From Oxyruncus cristatus (lineage: Eukaryota > Chordata > Aves > Passeriformes > Cotingidae): 64,000 nucleotides of DNA. The position numbers and the translations under genes are program-made. The notes beneath the pieces were generated by a model. It was given only the letters and a program-made list of their open reading frames with translations, had not been told where the DNA came from and made no database searches. Position 1 is the stretch's first letter; each line of letters starts with the position of its first letter. The stretch is taken from contig VXAY01006162.1 in NCBI GenBank assembly GCA_013399855.1, positions 884,924 to 948,923 on the forward strand. The letters are read 5' to 3'. Shown in pieces: positions 60,800 through 64,000 of this stretch.

Positions 60800-61360
60800 G
60801 GCGAGCTGGTACCGTGAGGGAAGTTGGTGGTCCGGTGTCGTCCTTCGGCGTGTGCGGCAGTTTTTTTCGCCTTTTCCGAAGCAATAGTACTTTTCTCTTT
60901 CGTAGTTTGCCCTAGCGCTCTGTTGCTGCGAGGAAATAGGGCTCAATATTAAAAACAAGTTTAGGCCCTGCCTAGAGCTCCCCGCGCTGAAGGGGTGCTG
61001 AGGTGGTTCTTGAGGGAGATGCCGGTAGCAGAGGGCGCTTGGGAACGCTCGACTCTCTGCTTCTCCTCAGCCCCTCTTTTAGTAATTTTTCCTGTCTCCT
61101 GTGGGGAGGCACTCATGTTAAATAACTTCAATTTGGAACTGGCACAGGCAGCGTTTGTACAGCAACTGAAAAATTCCCATGATGTAGCAGGATGCCAAGG
61201 CACACACAGTGTGTTCAGTGGTCTGCTTGTTATAAGCCTGAATGCTTGAAAGTCGAGGCCTCCCTAAAGAAACTCCTTGGAGAACTGGAATCAGTGTGGT
61301 TTGTAGCTCCAGCATGTTTTTTATGTATTGAGGCTTGCAGGTCAGGTCACCATTAGGACA
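60800..61360. other. CpG-island shoulder, no gene recognised
   Basis: GC-rich sequence falls to ordinary composition by about 61080. It contains a CTCF-like word at 61025-61038. Open frames here have no recognisable product. Confidence 0.5.
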
Positions 61361-61468
61361 AGGCTCTGAGGCACATGGTGGGATTGTTGGGGTGTCCTGT
61401 GCAGGGCCCGGAGTTGGACTCGATCCTTGTGGGTCCCTTCCAGCTTGGGGTATTCTGTGATTCTGGGT
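61361..61468 (+). mobile_element. CR1 LINE 3' end fragment
   Basis: It reads AGGCTCTGAGGCACATGGTG, then GGTGTCCTGTGCAGGGCCCG, then GGGTCCCTTCCAGC and the tail TATTCTGTGATTCTG. This is the last hundred bases of an avian CR1, strongly truncated at the 5' end. Confidence 0.9.
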
Positions 61469-61882
61469 GATAATTACATCTCCTGCCCACAATCAAAGAG
61501 AGCTGGTGCGTGCACGCGGCATAGCCAGGACCCGTGTGCTCTGCAGCTCCGTTACTGATACCAGTTTAAAAAGCAAACAATATGTACAAGGACAAAGCGG
61601 CTTTGTTAAATAAATAGGTGGCTGAACGCTGGGCCATTGCCAGGCACTCTAAATTTACTCTTTTTACAGCTTCTTTCATTTGATTCAGTACTTTTTGTGT
61701 TTATTTTTATTGGTTCAGAGGAACCTGGACCAGGTTTTTGGTTCAAAGAGGCATACTGGGGTTTTTTTTTCACATTTATTTAAGGTATCGCACAGCACAG
61801 GGGCAACAGTGAGTTTGTCAAGACAGAGTCTATGCGAAATAACTTTGGCCTGATCTGCTCTGCTAAGAAATGAGTGGGGAAA
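61469..61882. other. spacer between CR1 fragments
   Basis: Ordinary AT-rich sequence with no supported feature. Confidence 0.5.
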
Positions 61883-62085
61883 TTAGAATCATAGGATTAT
61901 GAAGGTTCAAAGTGGCCTTTAAGATCATCAAGTCCAACTGTCAACCCAGCAGCTGTAACCCCTAAACCACTGAAATGATATCACCCAGTGCCAAGTCCAG
62001 ATGCCTCCTGAACACCTCCAGGGATGGTGACTCCATCACTTCCCTGCGCACCCCGTTCCAGTGCCTGCCACCCGATTGTCCCGGG
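61883..62085 (-). mobile_element. CR1 LINE 3' end fragment (reverse)
   Basis: On the + strand it reads AGAATCATAGGATTATGAAG, then AAGATCATCAAGTCCAACTG, then GAACACCTCCAGGGATGGTG and CATCACTTCCCTG. This is the reverse complement of an avian CR1 3' end, and a different subfamily from the copy at 61361. Confidence 0.92.
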
Positions 62086-62159
62086 CAGGGCGCTGCAGGG
62101 GGAGGGAGGGAGGCTATTCCCTGAATAGTCGTCTGAATTTCGCTATTTCTTGATAAAAA

Positions 62160-62600
62160 CAAAGCAGCGGCAGCCAGCTGCCATCGCAGCCCGCGGTTTG
62201 CCACGGGGCAGCCGCCCGAATCCCCAGGCAGGCGGCGGGTTCGAACGGGGCCTCCCCCGGGCCGGGCGCTCCCCGAGCGCGGTCCCCTCTCCCGGCCGCN
62301 NNNNNNNNNNNNNNNNNNNNNNNNNNNNNNNNNNNNNNNNNNNNNNNNNNNNNNNNNNNNNNNNNNNNNNNNNNNNNNNNNNNNNNNNNNNNNNNNNNNN
62401 NNNNNNNNAGGCCCGCGGTGAGTCCGGGCCCGCCGGGCCGGGGGAGGGCAGGGGCGGCCGGGGCACGGGGAGGGCCGGGGGAGCGGGTCCGGGAGCTCCT
62501 GCCGGGATCAGCGAAGGATGGCCGTGGGTGCTGAGCCAACACAGCGCCCGGGGCACTGCCGGTAGTGCCGAGTGCTCCTGTGTGCAGGGTGAGGGGCTGC
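62160..62600 (+). promoter_or_regulatory. CpG island, possible ERN1 promoter and first exon
   Basis: Very GC- and CpG-rich sequence flanks a 109-N gap. Directly after the gap, CCGCG/GTGAGTCCGG (GT at 62419-62420) is an excellent + strand splice donor, so a first exon probably ends at 62418 with most of it in the gap. In mammals the gene following TEX2 and SNHG25 in the same direction is ERN1 (IRE1-alpha). Its first exon is short and GC-rich and encodes the signal peptide. No ERN1 coding sequence is readable here, so the name is an inference from order only. Confidence 0.35.
62300..62408. other. assembly gap (109 N)
   Basis: Unsequenced bases inside the GC-rich island. Frames crossing it on either strand should be ignored. 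Confidence 1.
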
Positions 62601-64000
62601 AGCCCCACAGCCTTATCAACCCCACAGCATGACCCTGCCTCACAGCCTGGTCCTGCCCCACAGCTGTGTCCTGCCTTGCCACAGCTGTGTCCTTATGATA
62701 TACATGTCCTAACCTGGGCGTGTATATCATAATCCTCGAAATATAAAAATACAGGTAATTTCCCGCAACGTAGTTGTAAAAAGTATTACAGAGAAACTTT
62801 TGAAACAGGAGTACAAAGAAACTTTTAAAAATTGAACCTGTGGAGATTGGTACAGGATCCAGGGAGATGCTAGAAGGTCTTTGCTCTGCCTCTTCATAAT
62901 TAATGGGGCTGGTTTTCTTTCTGAAAAGAACTCCAACATTGCATATGTATTGATAACCAAATGCAAATGATGGGCTGCAGGCCCAGTCATGGCATTTTGA
63001 TTGCTCTGTTTCCAGAGCAAACGCAGCAATGTGCATTAAATTTACATGTGGTTGGTCGGGATCCAAACCAGGCCACAGTTTTGAATTCAAAGGTGAAAGA
63101 CAAAGTGCACGAGTCACTGCCCTGCAAAACCTCTTAAGAAATAACCAGGTTGGTTATAAGGTAGTGCAATAGGTGGGGCAATAAAAGTGCATGAAATAGG
63201 GAAACTGGTGCAAAGCAGATGGAATGCTGAGCAGATTATTTTTACAGAGGTAATAATTTTAAACAGTGTACTTTACAGTGGGTGCTGTTCTGTTGTGTGT
63301 GTACTGGGATGGAAAGCTAAGTTCAAAAATTCACTTCTGAAAGGTGCTTTTGTTTGCAAGTGCTCCAGATCAGGAGCCAATGAAAAAGGCCACCTGGCAT
63401 TTACTGTTTTTATTGTACTCGGATGTAGCAGAGGAAAGTTTGGGGTTCTGTTCTTTGATGGATTGCTCATTGTTACCTGAAAATCCTGGAGTAAGATATG
63501 GGGTTGTAGTTCCGGTTAAGCAAAGCTGAAGGCTTTGTTTTTCACCTGGGATATAATAGCTCCACTCCCCTTCTTTAAAAGTAAAGTAAACACATTAGCA
63601 GTGAAGATGGGTAACATAACTAGTGTTGTTACTTCGTTAGGAAACTGAAAAAAAATTGAATGCAGGCTGTCAACAAAAATTACTTTAGAATCTTTATTGT
63701 GCAGTGCTAATGTGTTTGTCTTAGTCTGGACTGTGAGGTTGAACTGAGGTCTCTTCATGGTCCCGACAGGTTTGGGCATCAGATTTTGCAAGGAAAACAC
63801 TCATTTTTAACTCTTGAAGTTCTAAAAACAGTACTTAGGAAGAACAGTAATAAGTATTTTGAAATACTAAAAATACTTTCCAAATCAAGATATTATTAAT
63901 AAATTTTGTGTAATTTTACTTGCGTTGTCAGGAAAAAATAGACTCATGCGCTGGTAGAATCCAGCCCTATTTCTCTCGATTTCTCTCTCCCCTTGGTCTC
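62601..64000. other. non-coding, probable first intron of the next gene
   Basis: This part has short direct repeats of CACAGCTGTGTCC near 62659-62692, a 13-bp inverted repeat at 62694-62731 and otherwise ordinary AT-rich sequence. No exon, RNA gene or CR1 is recognised. Confidence 0.5.
62694..62731. repeat. 13-bp inverted repeat (hairpin)
   Basis: TATGATATACATG at 62694-62706 and CGTGTATATCATA at 62719-62731 are inverted copies with one mismatch (a G:U pair in RNA), around a 12-nt loop. Confidence 0.8.

Noticed and set aside
62236..62248. GGTTCGAAC resembling a tRNA B box
   Set aside because: No A box, acceptor stem or cloverleaf can be formed around it, and it lies in a GC-rich island where such words are common.
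62143..63117. 324-codon frame on the - strand and others across the second gap
   Set aside because: The frame is held open only by the N run, and the readable parts match no protein.

Overview
The window is vertebrate nuclear DNA and very probably avian. The evidence is a set of 5'-truncated CR1 LINE fragments with the bird-type 3' end, few other interspersed repeats, CpG islands that sequencing failed to close (two N gaps), and vertebrate exon/intron genes with consensus splice sites. The CR1 tail wording resembles that seen in songbirds and other Neoaves, but I cannot name a species. No prokaryotic feature (operon, IS element, CRISPR) is present.

Layout. Positions 1 to about 14.9 kb are non-coding. 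They hold a 43-bp minisatellite (3.85-4.02 kb), a small CpG-rich patch with a CTCF-like motif (4.2-4.43 kb) and two CR1 fragments (4.45-5.29 kb). A CpG-island promoter partly lost in a 761-bp N gap (15069-15829) should carry the untranslated first exon of TEX2. TEX2 then runs on the + strand to about 57.7-59.3 kb. I could place all eleven coding exons (32654-57370) at base resolution; they give a 1123-residue protein with every junction in phase. It is an ER membrane protein with a two-helix membrane anchor, a PH-like region and a C-terminal SMP lipid-transfer domain.

Downstream, on the - strand at about 60305-60584, is a complete miniature snoRNA host gene. It has a TATA box, a pyrimidine-rich TOP start, a 24-nt exon, a 197-nt intron carrying a box C/D snoRNA, and a second exon ending in AATAAA. 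The snoRNA guide pairs with a 28S rRNA segment and aims at the cytosine assigned to SNORD104, so this is the SNHG25/SNORD104 locus. Its upstream side has an inverted CCAAT, an E-box and four 23-bp tandem repeats, each carrying a GC box. Beyond it lie two more CR1 fragments and a second CpG island around a 109-bp gap (62300-62408). By conserved gene order (TEX2 - SNHG25 - ERN1 in mammals, as recalled) this island could be the ERN1 promoter and first exon. That is inference, because the decisive bases are missing.

Together the window shows a housekeeping lipid-transfer gene, a TOP-class ribosome-biogenesis ncRNA convergent with it, and probably the start of the next gene. The most useful unannotated items are the snoRNA host gene and its phased GC-box array, and a 6-bp tandem splice acceptor at TEX2 exon 9.
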